41,770 bases of DNA, taken from positions 1-41,770 of the forward strand of contig JAFRAJ010000053.1 of assembly GCA_017405465.1 (NCBI GenBank), in the 5' to 3' direction. The notes beneath the pieces are model-generated. The model was not told where the DNA came from. It was given only the letters and a program-made list of their open reading frames with translations, and ran no database searches. Below, piece after piece: positions 23,173 to 31,820 of this stretch (positions within the stretch are counted from its first letter, which is position 1; each line of letters opens with the position of its first letter). Both the position numbers and the translations under genes were made by a program. Source of the stretch: Oscillospiraceae bacterium. GTDB lineage: Bacteria; Bacillota; Clostridia; Oscillospirales; Ruminococcaceae.

Positions 23173-24408
23173 ATGGCAGTGAAGATATTCAACAAGGACG
23201 ATCCAAAGAGTCCTCTTATTTTTTATGTCTATTATTTCGTAGTTTATTTCGGAATAGCAATCCAGGGCAGTTTTCTGACGCTGTATCTGACTGAGTCCGG
23301 TGTTCCTGTGAAGACCATCGGTCTCATCAACGGTGTTATTCAGATACTGTCCCTTTTTGTTCTGCCTGTTCTGGGCAGGATAGCGGACAGGGCCCCGACC
23401 AAAAACAGAGTCCTCTGCATCGAGCTTTCCATCTCGATACTCACTCTGTTCCTTATGAGCAAGGCACGCGATCTGATCATGATCATCGCATTCCGCATAG
23501 CATACGCGATGTTCTTTACCCCGATCTCCAGCGTTTATGAAGCCATCACGATGGAGTACTGCAGGAAGAACGGCTGGGAGTTCGGTCCCATAAGGATGAG
23601 CGGCACGATCGGATACTCCATCATGTCCTTTGCGTCAGGTTTCGGACTCAAGGGCAATATCTCAGCAATATTCCCCATGCTTATCGTCAGCTATTCCATG
23701 ACGCTCTTCCTGGCGCTCCTGCTTCCGAGATCGACCAGAGTCGAACGCGTGGTAGTCTCCCCGAATGAAGCCAAGGAATCAGACGCGAACCGAGTGCTGT
23801 CGGTACTTAAGGACAGACAGGTCAGGAACGTAATGATCATGTTCTTCATCTACTCGCTGTCCAGTTCCGTCAACAATACATACTTCGGAAACTACACGAA
23901 GGAGCTCGGCGGTGACTACGCTATAATCGGCATAGCTCATGCCGTGCTGGGACTTTCGGAACTTCCCTTCCATCTCGGGCCGGGAAAAAGGTGGCTCAAA
24001 CGCATCGGAGTGGAGAAATCCATGCTGGTCGTGCTCTCTGTCGGCGTCTTCCGCTGGGCTGTCTGCGCTCTCACGAAAGACCCGTGGGTACTCACCGCGA
24101 CGATGGCTCTCAACGGCATCCAGCTGGTGCCTGTCATCATAGGCCTTGCAGAGTTCCTCTATGATCATGCTCCTGCGGATCTCAAGGTCACAGCACAGAC
24201 GACCCTCAGACACTCCGTACAGGTAATTGCAGTCCTGGTGAACGACTTCGCCGGAAGCGGACTGTTCCATCTGTTCGAACTTCTGGGCAAACACCCGATT
24301 AGAGGGCTGTATGTATGTCTTATCCCGCTTAACATTCTTGGTATCATAATGGGACTCACTTCGATCAGGAAAGGAAACAGTTCAGAACAGGAGGCATCAA
24401 ATGCTTGA
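23173..24408 (+). CDS. MFS transporter, LacY/nucleoside-symporter-like (first of tandem pair)
   Basis: The 411-residue, 12-helix protein has the MFS loop 2-3 motif in a changed form (LPVLGRIADRAPTKN), like MFS_1-like/nucleoside:H+ symporter relatives. A distinctive loop FHLGPGKRWLKRIGVEKS is shared almost word for word with the next gene. The N-terminus (DPKSPLIFYVYYFVVYFGIA) also matches its partner's. A GTG at 23179 is better spaced from AAGGG than the ATG and could be the start. The stop overlaps the next ATG by 8 nt, so the two are translated together. Substrate unknown. Confidence 0.88.
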   Translation: MAVKIFNKDDPKSPLIFYVYYFVVYFGIAIQGSFLTLYLTESGVPVKTIGLINGVIQILSLFVLPVLGRIADRAPTKNRVLCIELSISILTLFLMSKARDLIMIIAFRIAYAMFFTPISSVYEAITMEYCRKNGWEFGPIRMSGTIGYSIMSFASGFGLKGNISAIFPMLIVSYSMTLFLALLLPRSTRVERVVVSPNEAKESDANRVLSVLKDRQVRNVMIMFFIYSLSSSVNNTYFGNYTKELGGDYAIIGIAHAVLGLSELPFHLGPGKRWLKRIGVEKSMLVVLSVGVFRWAVCALTKDPWVLTATMALNGIQLVPVIIGLAEFLYDHAPADLKVTAQTTLRHSVQVIAVLVNDFAGSGLFHLFELLGKHPIRGLYVCLIPLNILGIIMGLTSIRKGNSSEQEASNA

Positions 24409-25639
24409 GAAATTCAGGACTTTCAGAGACAACCCGAAAAGTCCCTGGCGGTTCTACATCTTCTATATAATCGTATTCTGCGGCGGCGCAGTGAACGGAA
24501 GTTTCATGGGGCTTTATCTCACCGAGATAGGCGTTCCGGTAAAGACTCTGGGAGTCATCAACGGAGTGACTCAGATAGTATCTCTGTTCACTCTGCCTAT
24601 AATGGGAAGGATCGCCGACAGAGCAAAATCAAAGAACCTTGTAATGAATATCGGATACATATTCACCATCACGGTCTTCTGCATATTCATGGTGATAAGG
24701 AACGCAGTTCTTGTTGTTCTTATCCGTTTCCTCTACAGCATCATAGCAACACCTCTAGGAAGCGTATATGACACCATAGCGATGGAACAGGCCAAGCTGC
24801 GCGGCTGGGATTATCAGCCCATGCGCTGGATGGGGACTCTCGGTTACTCGGTGATGTCCTATGTCTCCGGTTTCCTTCTCAACGGTGACATCGCCACCAT
24901 CTTCCCGATAATGATCGTATGCTATATCGCGACCTTCATGTCCGGCCTGACACTGCCGGTATCTCCCAACACAATGAGGGTGGTCGCTTCCCCCAACGAG
25001 CCCAAGAGCAATGAGAGCGTTTACAGCATCCTGAAGGACCGCCAGGTACGCAACGTCCTGATCATGTTCTTCATCTACTCTCTTGCCGGCACCACAAACA
25101 ACACATATTTCGGCAACTATTCACAGTCGCTGGGCGGCACGCTCACCATGATCGGCATAGCGCACGCGATACTCGGTTTCTCCGAATTTCCGTTCCATCT
25201 GGGTCCTGGAAAGAGATGGCTAGAACGCATCGGTCTTGAACGCTCCATGGTCATGGTGCTCCTTGTCGGGACATTCCGCTGGACGGTCTGCGCGCTTACC
25301 AATAACGCCACCGTTCTCATGTGGACGATGGTCCTAAACGGCGCAATGCTGGTGCCCATAATCATCGGAATGTCCAAGTTCCTGTTTGAGCATGCTCCGG
25401 AAGGACTCAAGGTATCGGCTCAGACATCGCTGAGATCCACTGTATCGGTCATAGCAATGCTTCTGGCAGACTTCGGAGGCAGCGCGATCTTCCACTTCAT
25501 CGAGAAGAGCGGTCTCAACCCATACAAGGGAATGTACGCACTGATGGTCCCGCTGAGCTTTGCAGGCGCAATGATAGGTCTGTTCTCTCTCAGGAAGAGA
25601 GAAGCTGAAGCCAAGGAAGAAGTCAGCGAACAAGCTTAA
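24401..25639 (+). CDS. MFS transporter, paralogue of preceding gene
   Basis: The 412-residue, 12-helix protein is clearly a duplicate of the previous gene: NPKSPWRFYIFYIIVFCGGA, LPIMGRIADRAKSKN, FHLGPGKRWLERIGLERS, and a NNTYFGNYSQSLGG loop matching NNTYFGNYTKELGG. The two differ throughout, so the duplication is not recent. Translational coupling (8 nt overlap) hints that the two may be made in equal amounts, perhaps as a heteromer, which is unusual for MFS. The terminator downstream closes the operon. Confidence 0.88.
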   Translation: MLEKFRTFRDNPKSPWRFYIFYIIVFCGGAVNGSFMGLYLTEIGVPVKTLGVINGVTQIVSLFTLPIMGRIADRAKSKNLVMNIGYIFTITVFCIFMVIRNAVLVVLIRFLYSIIATPLGSVYDTIAMEQAKLRGWDYQPMRWMGTLGYSVMSYVSGFLLNGDIATIFPIMIVCYIATFMSGLTLPVSPNTMRVVASPNEPKSNESVYSILKDRQVRNVLIMFFIYSLAGTTNNTYFGNYSQSLGGTLTMIGIAHAILGFSEFPFHLGPGKRWLERIGLERSMVMVLLVGTFRWTVCALTNNATVLMWTMVLNGAMLVPIIIGMSKFLFEHAPEGLKVSAQTSLRSTVSVIAMLLADFGGSAIFHFIEKSGLNPYKGMYALMVPLSFAGAMIGLFSLRKREAEAKEEVSEQA

Positions 25640-25658
25640 GCATCACGGAATCTGCATT

Positions 25659-25693
25659 ACGGATCTGGTCTTTACCGGATCCGTTTCTTTTTT
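25659..25693 (+). terminator. Rho-independent terminator
   Basis: ACGGATC (25659-25665) pairs with GATCCGT (25678-25684), followed by TTCTTTTTT. It closes the MFS operon. Confidence 0.7.
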
Positions 25694-25698
25694 CGTAC

Positions 25699-25727
25699 TT
25701 CTCAGTACTTTAGTCTGATAGTATAAT
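25699..25727 (+). promoter_or_regulatory. Probable promoter for the AGCS symporter operon
   Basis: A perfect TATAAT (25722-25727) with a weak -35 TTCTCA at 17 bases (25699-25704). The roughly 45-base leader contains a small CGGGA/TCCCG hairpin. Confidence 0.5.
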
Positions 25728-25780
25728 GACTGCAATACACGGGATGTCCCGCGAGACCGTAAGAAAGGTGTGACATTAAC

Positions 25781-27169
25781 ATGCAGCTGATAGAATCAGT
25801 CAACAGTTTTCTCAACAACATAGTGTGGGGTTGGCCTACAATGATCCTCCTTGTCGGAACAGGCATATATCTTTCCGTCAGGATGGGCATGCCTCAGGTC
25901 ACCAGATTCCGCACCATGATGGACACATGCCTCACCAGCCGGGGAGAAAGGTCCTCCAAAGGTTCCGTAAATCCCCTGCAGGCCTTGGCGACTGCGCTGG
26001 CTGCCACTGTCGGCACCGGCAACATCGTCGGATGTTCCGGCGCTATAATATCCGGCGGTCCCGGAGCAGTTTTCTGGCTCTGGATCAGCGGCATCTTCGG
26101 GATGTGCACGAAATTCAGCGAAGTCACCCTCGCTGTGAAGTATCGCAGAAAGAATGACGCCGGCGAGAACGTCGGCGGGCCAATGTACTATATAACCGAC
26201 GGCCTCGGAAAGAACTGGAAATGGCTGGCCGTCATATTTGCCATAGCAGGCACTGTAGCTTCCTTTGGAATAGGATGTCTCAGTCAGATCAGCTCAATGA
26301 CCACGGCGATCAATACCGCCATCACGGCATTCGTACCCGGCGCCGCTGATCATACAGATACCATCTCACTGGTGATCGGGATCACTGCAGCCATAGTTCT
26401 CGGGCTCGTGATCATAGGAGGTATCAGACGTATCGCGCTTGCCGCTCAGACTCTGATCCCGGTAATGAGCATCATATATGTAGTCTGCTCAGTCATAGTG
26501 ATCCTGGCTCATATCACTTCCCTGCCCGCAGTTCTGGCTTCCATATTCAAAGGTGCATTCTCACCCAAGGCAGTCATCGGCGGAGCAGTGGGCATCACAC
26601 TCAAGAATGCTGTAAGCAGTGGTCTCGGACGCGGTCTCTTCTCCAATGAAGCCGGACAGGGATCTGCTCCCATCGCGCATGCAGGCACCAGCACGGAAGA
26701 GCCTGTGAAGCAGGGCCTCTTCGGGATGTTCGAGGTATTCTTTGACACGATAGTGATCTGCACTCTGACATGCCTTGCAGTGCTCATGAGCGGTGTCGGG
26801 ATCGAATACGTCACCGGAGACAAGAACGTCCTGCCGATCGATGCTTTTGCTACAGTATTCGGCGACAAGTTCGGAAGTCTTTCCGTCGCGCTATCTCTGC
26901 TTCTGTTCGCGTTCACCACCATGATCACATGGTCACTTTACGGTGTCAGATGTCTTGAGTTCCTTACTGGAAGCAGCCGATTCTCCGGAATATACAAGGT
27001 CATCTTCATTGCAGCCGTAGTCTACGGCGCAACCGTTCCGCTCGGACTGGCTTACCGGATCTCAGATACTCTCAACGGTATAATGACGATCCCTAACCTT
27101 GTGGCAGTTCTCGGACTCTCAGGCACTGTAACGCAACTTGCTAAAGAGTATTTCAGCAACAAAAAATAG
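25781..27169 (+). CDS. AGCS family sodium:amino-acid symporter
   Basis: The 462-residue multi-helix protein is an alanine/glycine:cation symporter: ALATALAATVGTGNIVGCSG (about 69-88), GGPGAVFWLWISGIFGMCTK (94-113), GGPMYYITDG and the conserved SNEAGQGSAPIAHA block near 288-301. It imports alanine, glycine or a related amino acid with Na+ or H+. The next gene, 24 nt on, is a proline-iminopeptidase-like hydrolase, so the pair may scavenge peptides and their amino acids. AAAGGTG precedes the ATG. Confidence 0.93.
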   Translation: MQLIESVNSFLNNIVWGWPTMILLVGTGIYLSVRMGMPQVTRFRTMMDTCLTSRGERSSKGSVNPLQALATALAATVGTGNIVGCSGAIISGGPGAVFWLWISGIFGMCTKFSEVTLAVKYRRKNDAGENVGGPMYYITDGLGKNWKWLAVIFAIAGTVASFGIGCLSQISSMTTAINTAITAFVPGAADHTDTISLVIGITAAIVLGLVIIGGIRRIALAAQTLIPVMSIIYVVCSVIVILAHITSLPAVLASIFKGAFSPKAVIGGAVGITLKNAVSSGLGRGLFSNEAGQGSAPIAHAGTSTEEPVKQGLFGMFEVFFDTIVICTLTCLAVLMSGVGIEYVTGDKNVLPIDAFATVFGDKFGSLSVALSLLLFAFTTMITWSLYGVRCLEFLTGSSRFSGIYKVIFIAAVVYGATVPLGLAYRISDTLNGIMTIPNLVAVLGLSGTVTQLAKEYFSNKK

Positions 27170-27193
27170 CTACACAACAAGAGGAAAACTGAA

Positions 27194-28168
27194 ATGATCG
27201 ATGTAAAGGAAAAGATCCTCCTCGGAGGAGTAAAACAGAAGATCCACTATGTCACGGAAGATCCGAAAAAGCCGGTCCTTCTGTTCCTGCACGGAGGCCC
27301 CGGCGTGTGCAACCGCCATGACATTATGATGAAGCACAGAGATCTCCTCGACACCTTCACTATCGTGACATGGGATCAGAGAGGCACCGGCGGATCATAT
27401 TACGGCGTACCTGAAGATACTCTCACCATAGAGAGGATCACAGATGACGCCGCTGAACTGGTCGATTGGCTCTGCCGCAGATTCAGCAAGGACAAGATCT
27501 TCGTGATAGGCGGAAGCTGGGGCAGCGAACTGGGCGTATGGCTCATCAAGAGATATCCTGAAAAGATAGCAGCTCTGTTCGGATTCGGCCAGGTCGTGGA
27601 TATTGCCCGCAACGAGGAGATCAGCTATGACTACACCCTGAGATCAGCGAAAGAAGCCGGTGACGAAGACGCTGTAAAAAAGCTGGAAGAGGTCGGTCCT
27701 CCTGTAAAAGGACAGTACAAAGGCAGCTTCAGCGGCATGATGGTGCAGCGCCGACTGATGATGAAGTACGGCGGCTACTCCAAGCAGTCGGGAAAAGACA
27801 ACTATTTCAATGCCATGGTCGTACCTATGCTCAAGTCCGGAGAATACTCTGTTTCGGATATACTGGGTCTCATACTGGGATACAGCAAAGTCCTGAAGAA
27901 GATGTGGCCTGAACTCGGAGCCACATGCTTTCCCGAGACATGCACCAGTTTTGATACAAGATTCTACATATTCGACGGAAGGCTTGATATGAACACGCCA
28001 TCAGAACTCGTTCAGGCGTGGTATGACACAATTGAGGCGTCTGACAAGGATCTAATATGGTTTGAGAATTCAGGACACAATCCCATGGGTGACGAACCTG
28101 AGAAGTTCAAGAAGCTTCTTAGAGAAAAAGCCTTAAAAGTCGTATCGGAAGAGAACTGTGTCATCTAA
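27194..28168 (+). CDS. Alpha/beta hydrolase, proline-iminopeptidase-like
   Basis: The 324-residue protein has the oxyanion-hole HGGPG (33-37), WDQRGTGGS (60-68), nucleophile S108 in GGSWGSELG, D265 (FDGRLDMNTP) and H295 (NSGHNP): a complete triad. HGGPG plus DQRGxG is the mark of the proline iminopeptidase (peptidase S33) group, which removes N-terminal Pro or other residues from small peptides; some relatives are esterases. The cap domain lies at about 130-245. No signal peptide, so it acts in the cytosol. It is probably co-transcribed with the upstream symporter. Confidence 0.88.
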   Translation: MIDVKEKILLGGVKQKIHYVTEDPKKPVLLFLHGGPGVCNRHDIMMKHRDLLDTFTIVTWDQRGTGGSYYGVPEDTLTIERITDDAAELVDWLCRRFSKDKIFVIGGSWGSELGVWLIKRYPEKIAALFGFGQVVDIARNEEISYDYTLRSAKEAGDEDAVKKLEEVGPPVKGQYKGSFSGMMVQRRLMMKYGGYSKQSGKDNYFNAMVVPMLKSGEYSVSDILGLILGYSKVLKKMWPELGATCFPETCTSFDTRFYIFDGRLDMNTPSELVQAWYDTIEASDKDLIWFENSGHNPMGDEPEKFKKLLREKALKVVSEENCVI

Positions 28169-28190
28169 CAATCTGCACTTACATCCAAAG

Positions 28191-28226
28191 ACGCTCCGCG
28201 TCGCTTTGCAGCGATGCGGAGCGTTT
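28191..28226. terminator. Terminator between convergent genes
   Basis: ACGCTCCGCGTCGC (28191-28204) pairs with GCGATGCGGAGCGT (28211-28224) with one mismatch. TTT follows on the plus side; the leftward side has little T. It closes the symporter-peptidase operon and may also stop the convergent gene. Confidence 0.75.
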
Positions 28227-28243
28227 AATCATTCTTAGTCAGA

Positions 28244-29227
28244 TCACACTCTCTGATCTTCAGAATATTTGTAGAACCCTTCTCCTGCTGTCCTTCCCAG
28301 CTTGCCCTCGTCGATGTATTTCTTGAGCATTGCGGATATTCCCTTGAAATTGTAGGGCATCATCATCTTTCTGAGCAGCGGGCTGAGCAGTCCGGGGACT
28401 TTCTGATACTGCTGGATAATATTGTACGCTGTGGTAAGACCTACCACGTCGATGATCTCGAAAGGTCCTCTCGGAGCGCCGGTACCAAGCTTCCAGGCCT
28501 TGTCCACACTGTCAGGATCAGACACCCCGTTGGCTACGAGATCCATCCCGCAGAGCAGGAACGGAACGAGAAGCGAGTTGAGCAGGTATCCGGATTTCTC
28601 CTTATTGACTGCTACGGGGATCATGCCGATCTGAGATGCAAATTCAAAAACTTCTGCGAAATACTTGGGATCAGTTTCATCCTGGGCCATTACCTCTGCG
28701 AGGTTCTGCTTCCAGATATGGTTGGCAAAGTGCAGTGACAGGTACTTGGACGGACGGCCGGTATACTTTGCAAACGTGGAGGGAAGCAGTGTAGATGAGT
28801 TGGTTGCAATGACTGTCTTTTCGGGAAGCAGAGGAGCCATCTTGACGTAAAACTCCTTCTTCTCATTCTCCAGCTCCGCCATCGACTCTATCACGAGATC
28901 GGCATCCTCTACTGCTTTTGCAAGATCGAGTTCAAGCTTGATCCCCGAATATGCCTTCTCAACTTTCTCAAGGCATGCTTCCTTGTCGAACGTTTCCGGA
29001 TCAGCGAGTCCTCTTGCCCAGACATCGGGGGACTTTCCTTCCGGCGTAGCCATCTGTTCGATAGTTTCGCGGTAAGTGTCTCTCAGTTCATCAAGTTTGG
29101 GCTGCGTGCGTCCGATGCTGCCTTCGCTTCTGAGCCAGATCGTCACATCGAATCCGGAGTAGGCTGCCTGGAAAGCTATCTGGCTTCCGAGGACTCCGCC
29201 TCCTGCTACTGTTACTTTGCGGTACAT
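28244..29227 (-). CDS. 3-hydroxyacyl-CoA dehydrogenase
   Basis: The 327-residue protein has an N-terminal NAD-binding fold (VAGGGVLGSQIAFQAAYSG, residues 7-25), IESMAELENEKKEF, and the catalytic pair H166 and E178 in SLHFANHIWKQNLAEVM, spaced as in known L-3-hydroxyacyl-CoA dehydrogenases; the usual HFFNP reads HFANH. The C-terminal helical domain shows GTGAPRGPFEIIDVVGLTTA. It oxidises 3-hydroxyacyl-CoA (or reduces 3-ketoacyl-CoA, as in butyrate formation). No thiolase, crotonase or acyl-CoA dehydrogenase gene is nearby, so the substrate may be atypical. AAGGAG precedes the ATG. Confidence 0.9.
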   Translation of the reverse strand: MYRKVTVAGGGVLGSQIAFQAAYSGFDVTIWLRSEGSIGRTQPKLDELRDTYRETIEQMATPEGKSPDVWARGLADPETFDKEACLEKVEKAYSGIKLELDLAKAVEDADLVIESMAELENEKKEFYVKMAPLLPEKTVIATNSSTLLPSTFAKYTGRPSKYLSLHFANHIWKQNLAEVMAQDETDPKYFAEVFEFASQIGMIPVAVNKEKSGYLLNSLLVPFLLCGMDLVANGVSDPDSVDKAWKLGTGAPRGPFEIIDVVGLTTAYNIIQQYQKVPGLLSPLLRKMMMPYNFKGISAMLKKYIDEGKLGRTAGEGFYKYSEDQRV

Positions 29228-29252
29228 TTTGATTCTCCTTATGGTGTTATGC

Positions 29253-29274
29253 CTGCCGTCCTTCTGGACGGCAG
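29253..29274 (-). promoter_or_regulatory. Perfect hairpin in leader of dehydrogenase gene
   Basis: CTGCCGTCC-TTCT-GGACGGCAG is a nine-pair stem with a four-base loop, about 25 bases before the ATG. No T-run follows leftward, so it may stabilise the mRNA or be an operator rather than terminate. Confidence 0.5.
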
Positions 29275-29350
29275 TGTTTATATTGTATTCAAGAGTATAC
29301 TACCCTGTTCAGCATACTAAAGCAATATGAATCTTATCCTGATGATTCCC

Positions 29351-29400
29351 AAAGAAAAAAGACTCCGAGAAGAGCTGTGGGCTGCTCACGAAGTCTTTTT
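29351..29400 (-). terminator. Terminator of the zinc-ribbon operon
   Basis: Leftward, AAAAAGACT (29400-29392) pairs with AGTCTTTTTT (29364-29355) around an inner GAGCAGC/GCTCTTCTC stem, with T-rich tail. It lies 16 bases after the stop at 29417. Confidence 0.8.
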
Positions 29401-29416
29401 ACTGAATTTTATCTCC

Positions 29417-30451
29417 TCAGAAAGCGGATCTCAGAAGCATTATCTCGCCCTGTCTTCCTCCTGCCAGGATCACTGTTCCGACAGCATAGCTGTCGCTCTC
29501 ATCTGCACGGAAGTTTCCTATCACTATAGTGAGGCCGTTCCCGTTGTTGAAGCTGATCTCGTCATCGTAGATAGTACCGGTCATCGTCCCGTATCCTACC
29601 TCGTCCGGTGAGAGCTCCCATGCCTCATACCCGTCGTGGCCCATGGTCGGATACAGATCGAGCGTAGTGGTGTACTGTCCTATATTTATAACGCATGTCC
29701 CGATCTCATAATAGGTGAGATCCTCATTCTCAAAGGAAAGTCCGTATTTCCAGGTGCCCTGGGCCTGGTACGGAGCCAGAGTCACGAGTCCGGAAGGCAT
29801 TCCGTTAATCCTGTATTCATTTACGACGTTGAAATCGCTGAAGGACACGCTGCCCACATCCTGCGGAGGAGTTGCAGGAGGAGTTGCGCTGTTCCCCTGA
29901 CTGCCGCTGTTTCCAGAATTGCCGCTGTTTCCTGAATTACCACTGCTGCTTCCGTTATTCCCGTTATTTCCGGGATTCGTATTGCCGCTGTTTCCGGGAT
30001 CAGTACTGCTGCCCGGATCGCTGCTGTTTCCGGGGTTACTGCTGTTCCCCGGATTACCGCTGTTTCCGGGATTTCCGCTGTTTCCGGGAAACACAGGAAA
30101 TCCTCCCTGCTCTTTCCCGCTGAATTCTGTCCCGAATTTCTCGTCGATGAACTCCAGTACCTTGACCTTGACCAAGGGATATACGAAATACCCTATGGCG
30201 ACGATCAGAGCAAGAGCTATCAGCTTTCTCAGGAATCTGTTAGACTTTTTCGGCGCCTGCTGAGTCTGCTGGACAGGCTGTACAGGGACCGTAGGCGGAG
30301 GCGTATAAGTCGGCTGTGGAGTGTATACCTGCTGCACCGGAGGCTGTACAGGCTGCCTGGAAGCTGCCGCCTTCTGATCTACTCTGGCACCGCATTTTGG
30401 GCAGAAGACCGCTTCATCCGGTATCTGCGCTCCGCATTTCATACAATACAT
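29417..30451 (-). CDS. Zinc-ribbon membrane protein with Asn/Gly/Ser linker
   Basis: The 344-residue protein has a zinc ribbon (C3, C6, C17, C20), a Pro/Gln-rich stretch, a membrane helix (about 74-92), then a low-complexity linker of repeated GNSGNPGNS-like units (about 122-190) and a C-terminal domain of about 145 residues with a beta-rich look (ending GRQGEIMLLRSAF). Inferred topology: ribbon in the cytosol, linker and beta domain outside, the linker acting as a wall-spanning spacer. It is the last gene of a four-gene operon. Function unknown. Confidence 0.87.
   Translation of the reverse strand: MYCMKCGAQIPDEAVFCPKCGARVDQKAAASRQPVQPPVQQVYTPQPTYTPPPTVPVQPVQQTQQAPKKSNRFLRKLIALALIVAIGYFVYPLVKVKVLEFIDEKFGTEFSGKEQGGFPVFPGNSGNPGNSGNPGNSSNPGNSSDPGSSTDPGNSGNTNPGNNGNNGSSSGNSGNSGNSGNSGSQGNSATPPATPPQDVGSVSFSDFNVVNEYRINGMPSGLVTLAPYQAQGTWKYGLSFENEDLTYYEIGTCVINIGQYTTTLDLYPTMGHDGYEAWELSPDEVGYGTMTGTIYDDEISFNNGNGLTIVIGNFRADESDSYAVGTVILAGGRQGEIMLLRSAF
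29885..30088 (-). repeat. Tandem coding repeats (GNS/GNP linker)
   Basis: The DNA for the spacer is made of degenerate 9-12 base units coding Gly-Asn-Ser or Asn-Pro-Gly. Such tracts change length by slippage, so the spacer may differ between strains. Confidence 0.8.
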
Positions 30452-30476
30452 TTCTGATTCTCCTTTTCCTGCTGCG

Positions 30477-31814
30477 TTAGTTGAATAATTTGGTGATGAT
30501 GTCCTGTGTGAGGTTCGTGGCGACAGTCTTCCCGGTCTTGATAGTCTTAAGTGTCTGTGCCGATGCCGTCCTTGTATTCGTCTTGCATATATTGAACACC
30601 TTCTCGGAAGTCTTTCCCGAAGTGAAGTGCTCGAGATATCTGTTGACCTGCGAAGCGCTCTGCTTTGTCGTATTCCTGTACATTGAATCGAACTTGCCTT
30701 CCACTACGTTCTGCAGTTTCGTCCTGACTGCTCCGCCAATACCGGACTCGATCACGCCTTCTGAGATATCCTTGCGGTCATATGCGTTCTGCATGGCCTT
30801 TTTATACATGTCTCCGCCGACGTTTGCGTAGTATCTGTAGCTTTTGGGGGCAAAAGCCTGGACGTTGTCCACCACAGCTTCGCTTATTCCAAGCCTCATC
30901 GCCTCGTCCATGTCTCTGCCGTAGACTCTAGCTTCACTGTACCTGTATCCAATATTTCTGGCGCCGATGTAGGCCGCCTTGATGCCTTTTCCTGCGCCTC
31001 CCGTGAACTCGGCAAGAATATCCACTCCATAGTCACATATCTTTGACAGGGCAGTGAGTCCCCACTCTATAGCCGCATAAGTATTTCCCTGCCTGGAGGC
31101 TATCCTGCCTTCTATGTCTGCCAGATCGATCCTGTTCTGGATGATCTCTTTGAGTTTCTCCGGATCGGTCTCCCAGGTACCGTAATGCTTATAGTGTTCC
31201 TGAAGGCGTCTGGATTCCTCCTCCATGCGGGCGATCTCCCTGTCGGATTCCTCCTTCATCTTACGCAGTTCCCTGTCGAACGCCGTGTCTCCCCTGCGTA
31301 TCTTCTCGTTCTCCCTGTCCTGCCACTCGCGGTCGCTCTGACGCTGCTTATACCATTCGTCCAGTCTGCTTTCGTCCAGGACGGATCTGCCGTCCTGGCT
31401 CACCCACTGGCCGGATTCCTCATCCCAATTGTACAGCGTCTGAGCTTTGGTCATCGGGTCTGTGATGATCCTGTACGGTACCTCTGCATCCCCGCCGTAT
31501 TTAGGCGCTGTACTGCCGCTCGCTGGCGGAGCAGGTTTAGGAGGGACTGTCTTCTTAGCAGCCTGCTCAGCGATCTTCTTAGGATCGTAATCCTTGCTGT
31601 GGAAGAGCACCAGCTTGTACTCTCCTTTTGCGACCAGCAGAAGGTTCAGCAGTGTAGTGACGAAGGTCCCTGCCAGTTTTGCCATGCGCACTTCTTCCGG
31701 CGTCATGCTGTGAGTCCTTGCCTGATATATCGTCACTATCAGCTGCGGGACCGCGATGCAGAATATGACGAACCAGAATATCAGCACTTCCTGTTTCGGT
31801 TTTTTATTGTTCAC
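30477..31814 (-). CDS. Two-TM coiled-coil membrane protein, unknown
   Basis: The 445-residue protein starts at GTG (31814) behind a perfect AAGGAGGTGA. It has two N-terminal membrane helices (about 10-31 and 46-62), a Pro-rich patch (KKTVPPKPAPPASGSTAP), a short domain with YNWDEESGQWVSQDG (a WW/OCRE-like aromatic pattern), a charged coiled coil (about 160-230, KMKEESDREIARMEEESRRL) and a C-terminal helical domain of some 200 residues (GKGIKAAYIGARNIGYRYSE). The C-domain is not recognised. By the positive-inside rule the bulk is cytosolic. It sits 6 nt after the zinc-ribbon protein gene at 31821-32249. Confidence 0.82.
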   Translation of the reverse strand: MNNKKPKQEVLIFWFVIFCIAVPQLIVTIYQARTHSMTPEEVRMAKLAGTFVTTLLNLLLVAKGEYKLVLFHSKDYDPKKIAEQAAKKTVPPKPAPPASGSTAPKYGGDAEVPYRIITDPMTKAQTLYNWDEESGQWVSQDGRSVLDESRLDEWYKQRQSDREWQDRENEKIRRGDTAFDRELRKMKEESDREIARMEEESRRLQEHYKHYGTWETDPEKLKEIIQNRIDLADIEGRIASRQGNTYAAIEWGLTALSKICDYGVDILAEFTGGAGKGIKAAYIGARNIGYRYSEARVYGRDMDEAMRLGISEAVVDNVQAFAPKSYRYYANVGGDMYKKAMQNAYDRKDISEGVIESGIGGAVRTKLQNVVEGKFDSMYRNTTKQSASQVNRYLEHFTSGKTSEKVFNICKTNTRTASAQTLKTIKTGKTVATNLTQDIITKLFN

Positions 31815-31820
31815 AGGACA

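Noticed and set aside
29885..30088. CRISPR-like repeat array
   Set aside because: Units are 9-12 bases, in frame and degenerate, and encode a Gly/Asn/Ser linker; no constant repeat with unique spacers.
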